NCBI GenBank assembly: GCA_039184865.1
Contig: JBCDAV010000003.1
Span: 186,001-250,000, forward strand
Direction of reading: 5' to 3'
DNA: 64,000 bases
From: Thermohalobaculum sp039184865
GTDB taxonomy: Bacteria; Pseudomonadota; Alphaproteobacteria; Rhodobacterales; Rhodobacteraceae
The notes under the pieces are model-generated. The model did not search any database. It was not told the origin of the DNA and was given only the letters and a program-made list of their open reading frames with translations. The translations under genes were made by a program, and so were the position numbers. This document shows, one piece after another, positions 1-8,982 of the stretch (positions are counted from its first letter, which is position 1; each line of letters begins with the position of its first letter).

Positions 1-3000
1 CGGCGACGGCATGGAGGACGTGATCTTCGCGGGCACGGATTCGCGCCCGATCAGGTCGTCGGCCTCCGTCGAACTCGTGATCGACAATTCCGACAGGCTG
101 GCGCCTGCAGCGTTCAATCAGGACAGTAAGCTCGAGATCAGCCGCCGGATCACCCGCGATGTCGGGTCCGCCTACAGGATCAACGGCAAGGACGTGCGCG
201 CGCGCGATGTCCAGATGCTGTTCGCCGATGCCTCGACCGGTGCGCATTCGCCCGCGTTGGTGCGGCAGGGCCAGATCGCCGAGTTGATCAGCGCAAAACC
301 GAAGTCACGCCGCCGCATTCTGGAAGAGGCCGCGGGAATTTCGGGCCTCTACCAGCGCCGCCACGAGGCCGAACTGAAGCTGAAGGGGACCGAAATCAAT
401 CTCGCCCGCGTCGAGGACGTGCTGGACCAGTTGGCGCAACGGCTGTCTTCGCTGGAACGACAGGCGGGACAGGCGCGAAGGTATCGCCGAATCGCCGAGG
501 AACTGCGCCGGACTGAAGCCGCGCTGCTCTATTTGCGTTGGCGGATGGCCGAAGCCGAGCACGCGAAGGCAGATGAGGAGTTGACGGCAGCCGTCCGGCT
601 GGCGGCGGAGGCCGAAGCGCGGGTCCTTCAGGCGAGGAAGGCACGGGAGGAACGCGACGCCGCGCTGCCGTCGATGCGCGAGGAAGAGACGATTGCATCG
701 GCTGTGTTCCAGAGGCTGACCATCGAGCGCGAGCAAATCGACGATCAGGAGGAGCAGGCGCTCCGCGAACGGGAACAGCTGGCCGGTCGTGCGCGGCAGA
801 TGGCGATGGACATCGAGCGCGAGGAAACGCTGCAGGGCGACGCTGGCGGCGCACTGGAAAAGCTCACCGAGGAACAAACCACGCTGCGGGTAACTCAGGA
901 CGGGCAGAAGGACGCTCAGGACAAGGCGCTCGAGGCGGCAAGGGCGGCAGGCGAGGAACTGGCCGAACAGGAAACGAAGCTGGATCGCCTGACCGAGGAG
1001 GCCGCGCGGCTTGCCGCTCGGGCAGCGGCAGCGGAAAGACGGCTCGAAGAAGCGACTTCGGCGGTGGCCCGGCTCGACCGCGAGATCGCGCAGGTCAAAG
1101 CGGCGCATGACTCGCTCGGATCTCAGATCACCGCTGCCGAGATGGCGCTGTCGGAGGCGACGTCCGCGGCAGGAGCCGCACAGGAAACCGCGCAAGCGGC
1201 GGAAGCAGCGCTCGGCGAGGCGGAGCAACGCCGTGCGATGGCCCAGGAGACCGAAGGCGAGGCACGCGCCACACTCTCCGATTCGGAAGGCGAGGTGAAA
1301 GCGCTGGCCGCCGAAGTTGCGGCATTGGAACGCTTGCTGGCGCGTGACGGTGGCAGCGCGGCACGTCTTGTCGATCAGGTTCGGGTGGAGCCGGGATACG
1401 AGGCGGCGCTGGGTGCCGCATTGGGCGAGGATTTGAATTCCTCCGAGATCACGGACTATGACGGCTCTGGCTGGAAGGAGCTCGATCCTTTCGAGTCGCC
1501 TGCGGCGCTGCCGGGCGATGTCCGGCCGCTCGGGGATGTCGCCACCGGCCCGCCGCTGCTGGCGCGGCGGTTGTCGCAGACAGGGCTGGCCGACCGCAAG
1601 GACGGCGATGCGCTGCAGGCGATGCTGTCGCCGGGCCAGCGGATCGTCAGCGAGGCGGGCGATATGTGGCGCTGGGACGGCTTGCGCCTACGCGCCGGAG
1701 AAGCGTCCAGCACGGCGGCCTTGCGGTTGCAACAGCGCAACCGGCTGGAGCGACTGAAAGCGTCGCTGGAGCGCGCGACGCAGCTTCGCGCGAAGGCGTC
1801 CGAGGCTCATCAGTCGGCGCGAACGAACCTGATCGCGGCGAACGAGGAAGAAGCGACCCAGCGCAGCGCGCGGCGCGCGGCGGATCAGGCCGTGGCAGAG
1901 GCTGCGCGGCGTCACAGCAAGGCCGAGGCGGAGCTGGGGATGGTCCGCGCGAAGCTGGCAAGTCAGACCGAGGCCCTTGCCGCCCGTATGATAGAGCGCG
2001 AGGCAGCGTCGGATGCGCTGTCGGCAGCAGAGGAGGGCCTAACTGACCTCGGAGATGTCGAAGCGGCGCGCAATGCCGTCGAGGTTCAGCGAGGAGAGGT
2101 CGATCTGGCGCGCACGGCGATGCTTTCGGCGCGGTCCCAGTCGGACGAGATACGGCGCGCCGGGGCCGCCCGGGATCGCAGGCTGTCCGAGATCACGCGC
2201 GAACTGGCCGTCTGGCAGGATCGCCAGAGCAATGCGCAGGACCGGATTGCAGAACTGACCCGCAGACTTGCCGAGACGACCGCGCGTCAGGCAGAGATCG
2301 CGGCTTTGCCGGAGCAACTGGCCGAGCGAAAGTCAGCGCTGAGCGACGAGATCGAGCGCGCCGGGGCGCGGCGCAAAAGCGCCTCCGACGCACTCGCCGA
2401 AGGCGAAGCCGCATTTCGAAGCGCTGAAACCCTGGAACGCGAAACCGAGAAAGCCGCCTCGACCTGCCGCGAGGAGCGGGCGCGTCAGGAGGCCGTGCTC
2501 GAGGGATTGGCCGGCCGTGTCGCTGCTGCCGAGGCCGAAATCCGCGCCGAGGCGGAACTCGATCCGGCGGAGTTGCTCGAGACGCTCGGCACGGAGCCTC
2601 AGGAACTGCCATTGCTCGACGCCGCCGAGGCCGACGCCACGCGGTTGCGCCGACAGCGCGACGCGCTCGGTGCAGTCAACCTTCGGGCCGAGGAAGACGC
2701 GAACGAGGTTCGCGAGGAACGCGACGGTATCGCTGCGGAGAAGGAGGATCTCGACGAAGCGATCTCGAAACTCCGCAAGGGCATTGCCGGATTGAACCGG
2801 GAGGGTCGCGAGCGTCTGCTGGCAGCGTTCGAGACCGTCAACAAGCGCTTCTCGAACCTCTTTACCCATCTCTTCGGCGGTGGCGAGGCGCGCCTTGTGC
2901 TTGTGGAGTCGGATGATCCTCTGGATGCTGGGCTGGAGATCCTCTGCCAGCCGCCGGGAAAGAAGCTTTCGACACTGTCGCTCCTGTCGGGCGGCGAACA

Positions 3001-3289
3001 GACGCTGACGGCTTTGAGCCTGATTTTCGCGGTGTTCCTGTCGAACCCGGCGCCGATCTGCGTGCTGGACGAGGTCGACGCGCCTCTGGACGACTCGAAC
3101 GTCACGCGATTCTGCGACCTGCTGGACGAAATGCGGCGCCTCACCGACACCCGCTTCTTGATCATCACGCACCACGCGATCACGATGAGCCGGATGGACC
3201 GTCTGTTCGGCGTCACAATGGTCGAGCGAGGTGTCAGCCAGCTCGTCTCAGTCGACCTCGCCCGGGCATCGGAACTGGTCGACGCATAG
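1..3289 (+). CDS. smc: Chromosome segregation protein SMC (5' truncated by window edge)
   Basis: Condensin ATPase that, with ScpA and ScpB, organises and segregates the nucleoid. The frame is open at the left edge, so the N-terminal Walker A part lies outside; the first internal Met is at position 11. Counting from there, 1,092 residues show the rest of the N-terminal head, a long Ala/Glu/Arg-rich coiled coil (about 110-430), a hinge-like less charged part (about 440-560), a second coiled coil (about 570-960) and a C-terminal head. The head carries the ABC signature LSGGEQ (near 992) and Walker B ICVLDEVDAP (near 1017). Length and order fit a standard bacterial SMC missing only its start. A TAG stop ends it. 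The family call is firm; partners are not in this window. Confidence 0.96.
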   Translation, partial: GDGMEDVIFAGTDSRPIRSSASVELVIDNSDRLAPAAFNQDSKLEISRRITRDVGSAYRINGKDVRARDVQMLFADASTGAHSPALVRQGQIAELISAKPKSRRRILEEAAGISGLYQRRHEAELKLKGTEINLARVEDVLDQLAQRLSSLERQAGQARRYRRIAEELRRTEAALLYLRWRMAEAEHAKADEELTAAVRLAAEAEARVLQARKAREERDAALPSMREEETIASAVFQRLTIEREQIDDQEEQALREREQLAGRARQMAMDIEREETLQGDAGGALEKLTEEQTTLRVTQDGQKDAQDKALEAARAAGEELAEQETKLDRLTEEAARLAARAAAAERRLEEATSAVARLDREIAQVKAAHDSLGSQITAAEMALSEATSAAGAAQETAQAAEAALGEAEQRRAMAQETEGEARATLSDSEGEVKALAAEVAALERLLARDGGSAARLVDQVRVEPGYEAALGAALGEDLNSSEITDYDGSGWKELDPFESPAALPGDVRPLGDVATGPPLLARRLSQTGLADRKDGDALQAMLSPGQRIVSEAGDMWRWDGLRLRAGEASSTAALRLQQRNRLERLKASLERATQLRAKASEAHQSARTNLIAANEEEATQRSARRAADQAVAEAARRHSKAEAELGMVRAKLASQTEALAARMIEREAASDALSAAEEGLTDLGDVEAARNAVEVQRGEVDLARTAMLSARSQSDEIRRAGAARDRRLSEITRELAVWQDRQSNAQDRIAELTRRLAETTARQAEIAALPEQLAERKSALSDEIERAGARRKSASDALAEGEAAFRSAETLERETEKAASTCREERARQEAVLEGLAGRVAAAEAEIRAEAELDPAELLETLGTEPQELPLLDAAEADATRLRRQRDALGAVNLRAEEDANEVREERDGIAAEKEDLDEAISKLRKGIAGLNREGRERLLAAFETVNKRFSNLFTHLFGGGEARLVLVESDDPLDAGLEILCQPPGKKLSTLSLLSGGEQTLTALSLIFAVFLSNPAPICVLDEVDAPLDDSNVTRFCDLLDEMRRLTDTRFLIITHHAITMSRMDRLFGVTMVERGVSQLVSVDLARASELVDA

Positions 3290-3416
3290 GCAGAAAGAAT
3301 ACGATCCGCCTAAACCTTCGGATTCTGCTGATCAGAGCCGCAAAGCGGCCATCGTTGTATGTTTGCCAACACTTCTGAGCGCGGATACGATCTTCCCAGC
3401 GAGGATGGAGCGACCC

Positions 3417-3737
3417 TTGAAGAGAACCTGTAGCCTAGTTGCGTTGACCATGATGCTGTCTGCGGCGTCGGCGCTTGCCGCTGAATTCACAGCGTCGAAT
3501 GGCGCAATTCTCCGGGCGCCCGATGTCACGACCTTGAATTGTGCGCAAAGGGGCACGCTGCTGATGGAATATTCGATCAGCGAGTATCGCGGGACGGAGC
3601 CGCTTGGTGCGGGTCATCCCGACTATCCGATCTACCAGTACGAGAACCGGTTGGCGGAGCTCTTTTATGCCGACTGTCAGGCAGGCAGTTCGCAGTTTCA
3701 GGACAGCGCACCGGCATTCTCGCGCGGATTCAACTAG
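3417..3737 (+). CDS. Small exported hypothetical protein
   Basis: I do not recognise the family. About 106 residues begin with a typical Sec signal peptide (KR, a hydrophobic stretch, then SALA-AEF). The mature part has two cysteines (in LNCAQRG and YADCQAG), which could form a disulfide in the periplasm. I chose the TTG at 3417 because GGAG at 3407-3410 is six bases upstream. The in-frame ATG at 3405 is the alternative, but its only purine-rich run (GAGG) touches the start codon. It lies 127 bases after smc and 50 bases before lspA on the same strand, so it may be read with lspA. Function unknown; probably periplasmic. Confidence 0.7.
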   Translation: MKRTCSLVALTMMLSAASALAAEFTASNGAILRAPDVTTLNCAQRGTLLMEYSISEYRGTEPLGAGHPDYPIYQYENRLAELFYADCQAGSSQFQDSAPAFSRGFN

Positions 3738-3787
3738 GACCTCCTCCAACCACTTGCCGAGACGGCCCACCGCCTGTACGAGGCCGC

Positions 3788-4249
3788 ATGCACGTCGTCG
3801 TTCGCCTGATTTTGCCGATCGCTCTAGCAATCTTCGCCCTCGATCGGATCTCCAAGATTTGGATTGTGGACATGCTCGATCTGCCGACCCGGCAGGCGAT
3901 CGACGTCGTCCCGCCGTTCCTGAATTTCCGCATGGCCTGGAATACCGGCATCAATTTCGGCATCGGCGGCGGCGGACCCGAGGGAACCAAGTGGATCCTG
4001 ATCGGTCTGAGCGTGGTGATCTCGGCGGCACTTCTGTGGTGGGTGGCCCGGCGCGGCGACCGGATCCTCGGCTGGGGTGCAGGTGCAGTGATCGGCGGGG
4101 CCTTGGGAAACGCCTGGGACCGCTTCCAGTGGGGTGCCGTCGCCGACTTCCTGAACATGAGCTGCTGCGGGATCAATAACCCTTTCTCATTCAATGTCGC
4201 CGATATCGCGATCTTCGCCGGTGCGATCTGGATCGCCTGGAAAGCGTGA
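3788..4249 (+). CDS. lspA: Lipoprotein signal peptidase (signal peptidase II)
   Basis: Inner-membrane aspartyl protease that removes the signal peptide of diacylglyceryl-modified prolipoproteins, acting after Lgt (also in this window at about 29 kb). The 153-residue protein has four hydrophobic segments and both catalytic-Asp signatures: GNAWDR (near residue 113) and FNVADIAIF (near 138). The upstream NTGINFGIG block matches the family's N-x-G-x-x-FG region. Length is normal for LspA. The next gene encodes a lipoprotein, so its product is a likely substrate. The start ATG at 3788 gives the usual short charged N-terminus; the frame is open further upstream, but that part does not resemble LspA. 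Confidence 0.95.
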   Translation: MHVVVRLILPIALAIFALDRISKIWIVDMLDLPTRQAIDVVPPFLNFRMAWNTGINFGIGGGGPEGTKWILIGLSVVISAALLWWVARRGDRILGWGAGAVIGGALGNAWDRFQWGAVADFLNMSCCGINNPFSFNVADIAIFAGAIWIAWKA

Positions 4250-4330
4250 TCGGGTGCGGTGCCGGAATGGTTGCAGTCAAACGTTGCATGAAACAGAATG
4301 CGTCTAGGGCGGAGCGCGCGGAGAGCAGAG

Positions 4331-4987
4331 ATGAAACGCCAATTCACATCGAGGATCGCGGCCAAGGGATTGATCATTGCGGTCGCCATCGGCGTCAGCG
4401 GTTGCGAGTCGATCAGCGGACCGTTCGACGCCATCACGTCGAGGCCTCCTGCTCCCGATGAATTCGCGGTTCTTGCCCGCAAGCCGCTGCAGATGCCGCG
4501 ATCGGTCGATCTCCCTGAACCGCGCCTCGGGGAACGCTCGGTGCTCGAACCCGACCCGAGCCAGGACGCGATCGTGGCGTTGCTCGGCAGCAGCGCGGCC
4601 AAACAGGTCCAGCCGGTCAGTGCCGGAGAAAGCGCATTGTTGAGTGCTGCGAATGCCCGCGCGGAACAGACCGAGATCAGGCGCGTCCTGCAGGAGGAAA
4701 CCCTGGCGGCCGAGGAGTCCCAGCCCTATGAGGCGCCGACGATCTTCGAGCTGTTCTCGGACGAGGAAGACGCGCCCGATCCGGAAACGCTGATCAATCC
4801 TGCCGCCGAGTCGCGCAGATTGCAGGCCGAGGGTGTGGCTGCGGCTCCGATCGATCCGACCGAAGCACCTGCGGACGCCGTGGCCGAGAATGACTTCGCC
4901 GCTGAAGAGGCCGAGGAACGTTCGCCGCGCAGGGGGCGGATCATCACGCCGAGCGTGTCGCAGAAATCCACACCGGCGTTCGAATAG
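4331..4987 (+). CDS. DUF3035-like lipoprotein
   Basis: A 218-residue predicted lipoprotein. The signal peptide ends in the lipobox GVSGC with the modified Cys at residue 25, followed by an acidic Pro/Glu/Ala-rich body. The conserved-looking block is PDEFAVLARKPLQMP near residue 45; the last third is low-complexity and acidic with a basic RRGR patch near the end. This resembles the DUF3035 lipoproteins that follow lspA and precede M16 peptidases in Rhodobacterales (recalled context, not searched). It is 81 bases after lspA and 117 bases before the first M16 gene, all on one strand. Likely anchored in the outer membrane; molecular role unknown. Confidence 0.8.
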   Translation: MKRQFTSRIAAKGLIIAVAIGVSGCESISGPFDAITSRPPAPDEFAVLARKPLQMPRSVDLPEPRLGERSVLEPDPSQDAIVALLGSSAAKQVQPVSAGESALLSAANARAEQTEIRRVLQEETLAAEESQPYEAPTIFELFSDEEDAPDPETLINPAAESRRLQAEGVAAAPIDPTEAPADAVAENDFAAEEAEERSPRRGRIITPSVSQKSTPAFE

Positions 4988-5104
4988 GCCGCACCCGGGT
5001 CTTCCAGACCCCGGCCATCGTGAACTGAATTGAGCCTTGCCCCCCTGCGTAAGTGCGCAGCGGGACCTATATCGCTTGAGACGCGATACCGAGGAGATCC
5101 GAAG

Positions 5105-6478
5105 ATGGTTGTGCACCCGAGCGGTCGGAACAGTGCGTGGGCGCGGGAGACCGTGATCGGCGGAGTCCTTGCGCTGTTTGTCCTGATGCTGACGACAGCC
5201 ACCGTGCGCGCCGAGCCTCCGGTCACGACCTTCAGTCTGGACAACGGCATGGACGTCGTCGTGATCGAGGATCATCGGGCGCCGGTCGTGACGCACATGG
5301 TTTGGTACAGGGTCGGTGCGGCGGACGAACCGCGCGGCGTCTCGGGCATTGCGCATTTCCTTGAGCATCTGATGTTCAAGGGAACAGACGAAATCCCGGA
5401 CGGCGCATTCTCCAAGATTATCGCGGCGAACGGTGGGCAGGACAACGCGTTCACGGCCCAGGACTACACCGGCTATTTCCAGCGGATCGCCGCTGACCGG
5501 CTGGAACTGGTGATGAAGATGGAAGCCGACCGCATGGTCGATGTCGTCATCACCGAGGACCACGTGCGCACCGAGCGGGACGTCATCATCGAGGAGCGGA
5601 ACTCGCGGACCGACAACTCGCCGGATGCCCTGTTCTCCGAGCAGATGCGGGCGGCGCTTTTCCTGAACCATTCGTACGGGACGCCGATCATCGGCTGGCG
5701 CCACGAGATGGAGGAATTGTCCCTCGGCGACGCCCTCTCCTTCTATGAACGCTACTATGCGCCGGACAACGCGATCCTTGTCGTCGCGGGTGACGTGACG
5801 CCCGAGCGCGTGCGGGAACTGGCCGAGACCTATTACGGACCGCTGAAACCGTCGGGCAATCCGCCGGATGCCCGGCCGCAAGAGCCTCCACAGATCGCAC
5901 CGCGACGGATCACCATGACCGATCCCCGGGTGCGTCAGGACTATGTGATGCGCTCCTATCTCGTGCCGGCCTACGATCCTGAGGATCCGGTGAATTCGGC
6001 CGCACTGATGCTGTTCACATCGATCCTAGGCGACGGGGTTGCGTCGCGGCTGTCGAAGACGCTTCAGCTCGAACAGAAGATCGCCATCAGTTCGGGCGCC
6101 TGGTATTCGCCCCGCTCGCGCGATGCCACATCCCTGACGGTCTACGGCGTGCCGGCGCCCGGCCACACGCTTGATGAGGTCGAGAACGCGATCGATGCGA
6201 TCATTGCAGATCTCGCCGAAACCGGGCCGACCGAAGAAGAACTCGTGCGGGTCAAGCGCGTGCTGAGGGCGAGCAGGGTCTTCATGCAGGACAGCCAGTC
6301 GAGCCTCGCCCGGTTCTACGGGGCAGCGCTCGCCATCGGTCTTACCGTGCAGGACGTGCAGGGATGGCCCGCCGTGGTCGAGGCGATCACCATCGACGAC
6401 ATTCGCAAGGCCGCGCAAAGCCATCTGGACCTGAACGCGTCGGTGACCGGGTCCCTGATGCGCGGGGAGGCAAGCTGA
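5105..6478 (+). CDS. M16 family zinc metallopeptidase, active subunit
   Basis: Insulinase/pitrilysin-type peptidase of 457 residues with an N-terminal signal segment (hydrophobic 18-35), so it should act in the periplasm or at the membrane. The inverted zinc motif HFLEH is at residues 84-88, and the downstream TERDVIIEE block supplies the third-ligand glutamate. GAGGAG at 5091-5096 sits eight bases before the ATG at 5105. The in-frame ATG at 5030 is rejected because it would precede the signal peptide with unrelated sequence. The stop overlaps the next M16 gene by one base (TGATG). The pair probably forms a heterodimer in which this chain carries catalysis, as in mitochondrial-processing-peptidase-like enzymes. 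Substrate unknown. Confidence 0.92.
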   Translation: MVVHPSGRNSAWARETVIGGVLALFVLMLTTATVRAEPPVTTFSLDNGMDVVVIEDHRAPVVTHMVWYRVGAADEPRGVSGIAHFLEHLMFKGTDEIPDGAFSKIIAANGGQDNAFTAQDYTGYFQRIAADRLELVMKMEADRMVDVVITEDHVRTERDVIIEERNSRTDNSPDALFSEQMRAALFLNHSYGTPIIGWRHEMEELSLGDALSFYERYYAPDNAILVVAGDVTPERVRELAETYYGPLKPSGNPPDARPQEPPQIAPRRITMTDPRVRQDYVMRSYLVPAYDPEDPVNSAALMLFTSILGDGVASRLSKTLQLEQKIAISSGAWYSPRSRDATSLTVYGVPAPGHTLDEVENAIDAIIADLAETGPTEEELVRVKRVLRASRVFMQDSQSSLARFYGAALAIGLTVQDVQGWPAVVEAITIDDIRKAAQSHLDLNASVTGSLMRGEAS

Positions 6479-7797
6479 TGAACATTCGCCAGACACTGCG
6501 CAACGTGATCGGAGCAGCGCTGTTCCTATGCATACTGACCGGGATCGCCCGCGCCGACGTCGAGATCCAGAATGTGACCAGCCCGTCCGGTCAGACGATC
6601 TGGCTGGTCGAGGAGCCGTCGATTCCGATCGTCGCCATTGAGCTCGGGTTTCGTGGCGGCTCATGGCTCGATCCGGCGGGCAAGGAGGGTCTCTCGCGCT
6701 TCGCCGTCGGCCTGATGAACGAGGGATCGGGCGATCTCGACGCGGTCGAATTCGCCAACCGGTCGAACGACATTTCGGCGAGAATCGGGTTCTCGGTCAG
6801 TCGCAACGATGCGGAGGTCGCTGGGCGGTTCCTCGTCGAAACCCTCGACGAAGGCATCGATCTGATGGCGCTCGCCATCTCCTCGCCGCGCTTCGATGCC
6901 GAGCCGATCGAACGGGTTCGCAAGCAGATCCTGTCGGGGATCGCGCAGAGCGAAACCGACCCCGACTCGATCGCCGCGAAGACCTGGTATGCGAGCACCT
7001 TCAAGGGCCATCCCTATGCCCGTCCATCGCAGGGCACGGCCGAGAGCATTAACAGCGTCACGGTGGAAGATCTGAAGGCCAGCCACGCCAGACTCTACCA
7101 GCGTGCCGGTCTGTTCGTCTCGATTGTCGGCGCCATCGACGCCGAGAAGGCGGGCGAGATCGTCGATCGCCTGATTGCCAGCCTGCCTGAGGGTGAACTC
7201 CACGATGTGCCTGCCGTGAAAACCGTCCCGGAGCCGGGCGTGCAGGTCATCGAACAGGATGTTCCGCAATCGGTCGCGATCTTCGGGCACAAGGGCCTGC
7301 TACGCGACGATCCGGACTTCATCCCGGCCTATGTGATGAACTACATCCTCGGCGGCGGTGGCTTTGCCTCGCGGCTGACCGAAGAGGTGCGTGAGAAGCG
7401 CGGGCTCGCCTACTCGGTGTACTCCTACCTCACGACCATGGACGGTGCCGGCCTCTACATTGGCGGTGTTCAGACCGCGAACGAGCGCATCGCCGAGAGC
7501 ATCGACGTGATCCGGGCCGAGTGGACGCGACTGGCGACCGAAGGCGTCACCGAGGAAGATCTCGAGAAGGCCAAGACCTATCTGACGGGGTCGTTCCCGT
7601 TGCGCTTCGATTCGAACTCGAAGATCGCGAACTACCTGCTTTTCATGCAGATGGAGGATCTCGGCATCGACTATCTCGAGAGGCGCAACGGCCTGATCGA
7701 CGCGGTTACACTCGAGGATATCAAGCGCGTCGCAGCGCGGGTTCTGCAGCCGGAAGCGCTATCGTTTGTAGTGGTCGGGAAACCGGTGGGGCTGTGA
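6478..7797 (+). CDS. M16 family peptidase-like protein, zinc motif lost
   Basis: A 439-residue M16-fold protein with a signal peptide (hydrophobic stretch ending IARA-DVE). Where the active chain upstream has HxxEH, this one reads GLSRFAVGLMNEG, so it cannot bind zinc in the usual way. The C-terminal half keeps the glycine-rich loop GGGGFASRL and the R/Y region EKRGLAYSVYS that binds substrate in M16 partners. It overlaps the preceding active M16 gene by one base, implying translational coupling. I infer it is the non-catalytic partner of that chain. It ends 29 bases before a convergent minus-strand gene, with no clear terminator between them. Confidence 0.92.
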   Translation: MNIRQTLRNVIGAALFLCILTGIARADVEIQNVTSPSGQTIWLVEEPSIPIVAIELGFRGGSWLDPAGKEGLSRFAVGLMNEGSGDLDAVEFANRSNDISARIGFSVSRNDAEVAGRFLVETLDEGIDLMALAISSPRFDAEPIERVRKQILSGIAQSETDPDSIAAKTWYASTFKGHPYARPSQGTAESINSVTVEDLKASHARLYQRAGLFVSIVGAIDAEKAGEIVDRLIASLPEGELHDVPAVKTVPEPGVQVIEQDVPQSVAIFGHKGLLRDDPDFIPAYVMNYILGGGGFASRLTEEVREKRGLAYSVYSYLTTMDGAGLYIGGVQTANERIAESIDVIRAEWTRLATEGVTEEDLEKAKTYLTGSFPLRFDSNSKIANYLLFMQMEDLGIDYLERRNGLIDAVTLEDIKRVAARVLQPEALSFVVVGKPVGL

Positions 7798-7826
7798 TCT
7801 GATCGCTCGGCGTCGAACAGCCAAGC

Positions 7827-8153
7827 TTACTCCGCATCCGCGATGTCGGATCGCTCACGATAGATGAACCAGAGGTTTCGCGCATAGACCACGAACCCAA
7901 AGGTCTGGGCGAGAATGATCACGATGTCCCTATCGAGGATGCCGTAAAGCAGCAACATCGCAGCGCCGAGCAGGGAGAGCCACCAGAACGGCACCGGCAC
8001 CACGGACCTGCGCGCGCGCTCGGTGGCGACCCACTGGACGATCATGCGGCTCATGAAGACGCCTTGCGCCGAAAGACCGAAGATCGCGATCCAGACGCGG
8101 ACCCAGCTGTCGACCAGCAGCACGTCCATCAGCCAGTGCGATTGGTCCTCCAT
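7827..8153 (-). CDS. Lipid-A-disaccharide synthase N-terminal domain-like membrane protein
   Basis: A 108-residue integral membrane protein with about three hydrophobic segments, rich in Trp, containing the block GLSAQGVFMSRMIVQW and ending with NLWFIYRER. This is the pattern of the stand-alone LAB_N domain often found beside polyprenyl-phosphate glycosyltransferases. The start ATG at 8153 overlaps the stop of the GT2 gene (ATGA), so the two are translationally coupled; the frame extends 17 codons further upstream without support. I infer a helper in transfer or flipping of a lipid-linked sugar or in lipid A modification. No ArnT-like GT39 gene, a common third partner, follows here. Confidence 0.85.
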   Translation of the reverse strand: MEDQSHWLMDVLLVDSWVRVWIAIFGLSAQGVFMSRMIVQWVATERARRSVVPVPFWWLSLLGAAMLLLYGILDRDIVIILAQTFGFVVYARNLWFIYRERSDIADAE

Positions 8154-8884
8154 CAGTCGTCCGTGTAGGTGACTTGCGCGATCTTGCGCCGTTTCAGCAA
8201 CCACCAGACGCCAAGAAGATCCTGCAGTCCGACCATCGCCCGCCCGAAGTTGGTGTACTTGGAGGTTCCGGCCTCGCGAGCGCGATGGGAGACATCGACC
8301 AGAACGATCTCGAGCCCTTCACGTTTGACCAGCGCCGGCAGGTAGCGATGGACATGGTCGAAAAACGGCAACGCCAGAAAGACCTCGCGCCGAAACGCCT
8401 TGAGGCCGCAGCCGGTATCCCGTGTGTCGTCGCGCAGCATGCGAGCTCGCAGCCGGTTCGCGAGCCGCGAAGCGATCTTCTTCGATGCAGTATCCTGACG
8501 ATCGACGCGTTGACCGGCAACAAGACCCGGCCCTGGCGCAGCGCCGATCAGCGGAGCCACGAGCTTCGGGATCTCGGCAGGCGGGTTCTGACCGTCGCCG
8601 TCGATCGTGCAGATTACAGGCGCCGTGGCGGCGATCACGCCGGAGCGCACGGCCGCCGACTGCCCGCACGGGCGTGCGTGACGAACCTCGCGGAGCCACG
8701 GGAACTCCCTTCTCAGCGATGATATCCGCTCGGAGCTCTGATCGGTTGAGCCGTCATTGACGAAAATCGCCTCGAACGGGCCGATCGGCGCGCACGCCTC
8801 GGCAATCTCGCGCGCCATCGGCTCGATGTTTTCGGCTTCGTTCAGCATGGGTGCCACGACTGTGAAGCGCGGGTTGTTTGTCAT
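8153..8884 (-). CDS. Family 2 glycosyltransferase (dolichol-phosphate mannosyltransferase-like)
   Basis: A 243-residue inverting GT2 enzyme. It opens with VVAPMLNEAENIE, has the nucleotide-sugar block FVNDGSTDQS near residue 42, the DGDGQNPP metal-binding motif near 95, and HRAREAGTSKYTNFGR near 205, typical of polyprenyl-phosphate mannosyl/glucosyl transferases. Two hydrophobic C-terminal membrane helices, as in ArnC, are absent; the C-terminus is short and basic (LKRRKIAQ). The ATG at 8884 was chosen because the GT2 fold begins there. Its stop overlaps the LAB_N-like gene. Likely role: charging undecaprenyl phosphate with a sugar used on lipid A, surface glycan or proteins. Confidence 0.9.
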   Translation of the reverse strand: MTNNPRFTVVAPMLNEAENIEPMAREIAEACAPIGPFEAIFVNDGSTDQSSERISSLRREFPWLREVRHARPCGQSAAVRSGVIAATAPVICTIDGDGQNPPAEIPKLVAPLIGAAPGPGLVAGQRVDRQDTASKKIASRLANRLRARMLRDDTRDTGCGLKAFRREVFLALPFFDHVHRYLPALVKREGLEIVLVDVSHRAREAGTSKYTNFGRAMVGLQDLLGVWWLLKRRKIAQVTYTDD

Positions 8885-8982
8885 TCTTTGGCCCCGTCTC
8901 TCGGCGCGGCGGACCATACGCGAGGTGTGCCGCGCCGCCAACCGGGCAGGTTCGTGCCTTTGTCGCAGCGCATCCGAGTGGT

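Noticed and set aside
4304..5881. A 525-codon minus-strand frame opposite the lipoprotein and M16 genes
   Set aside because: Covers two well-supported plus-strand genes; no family-like sequence.
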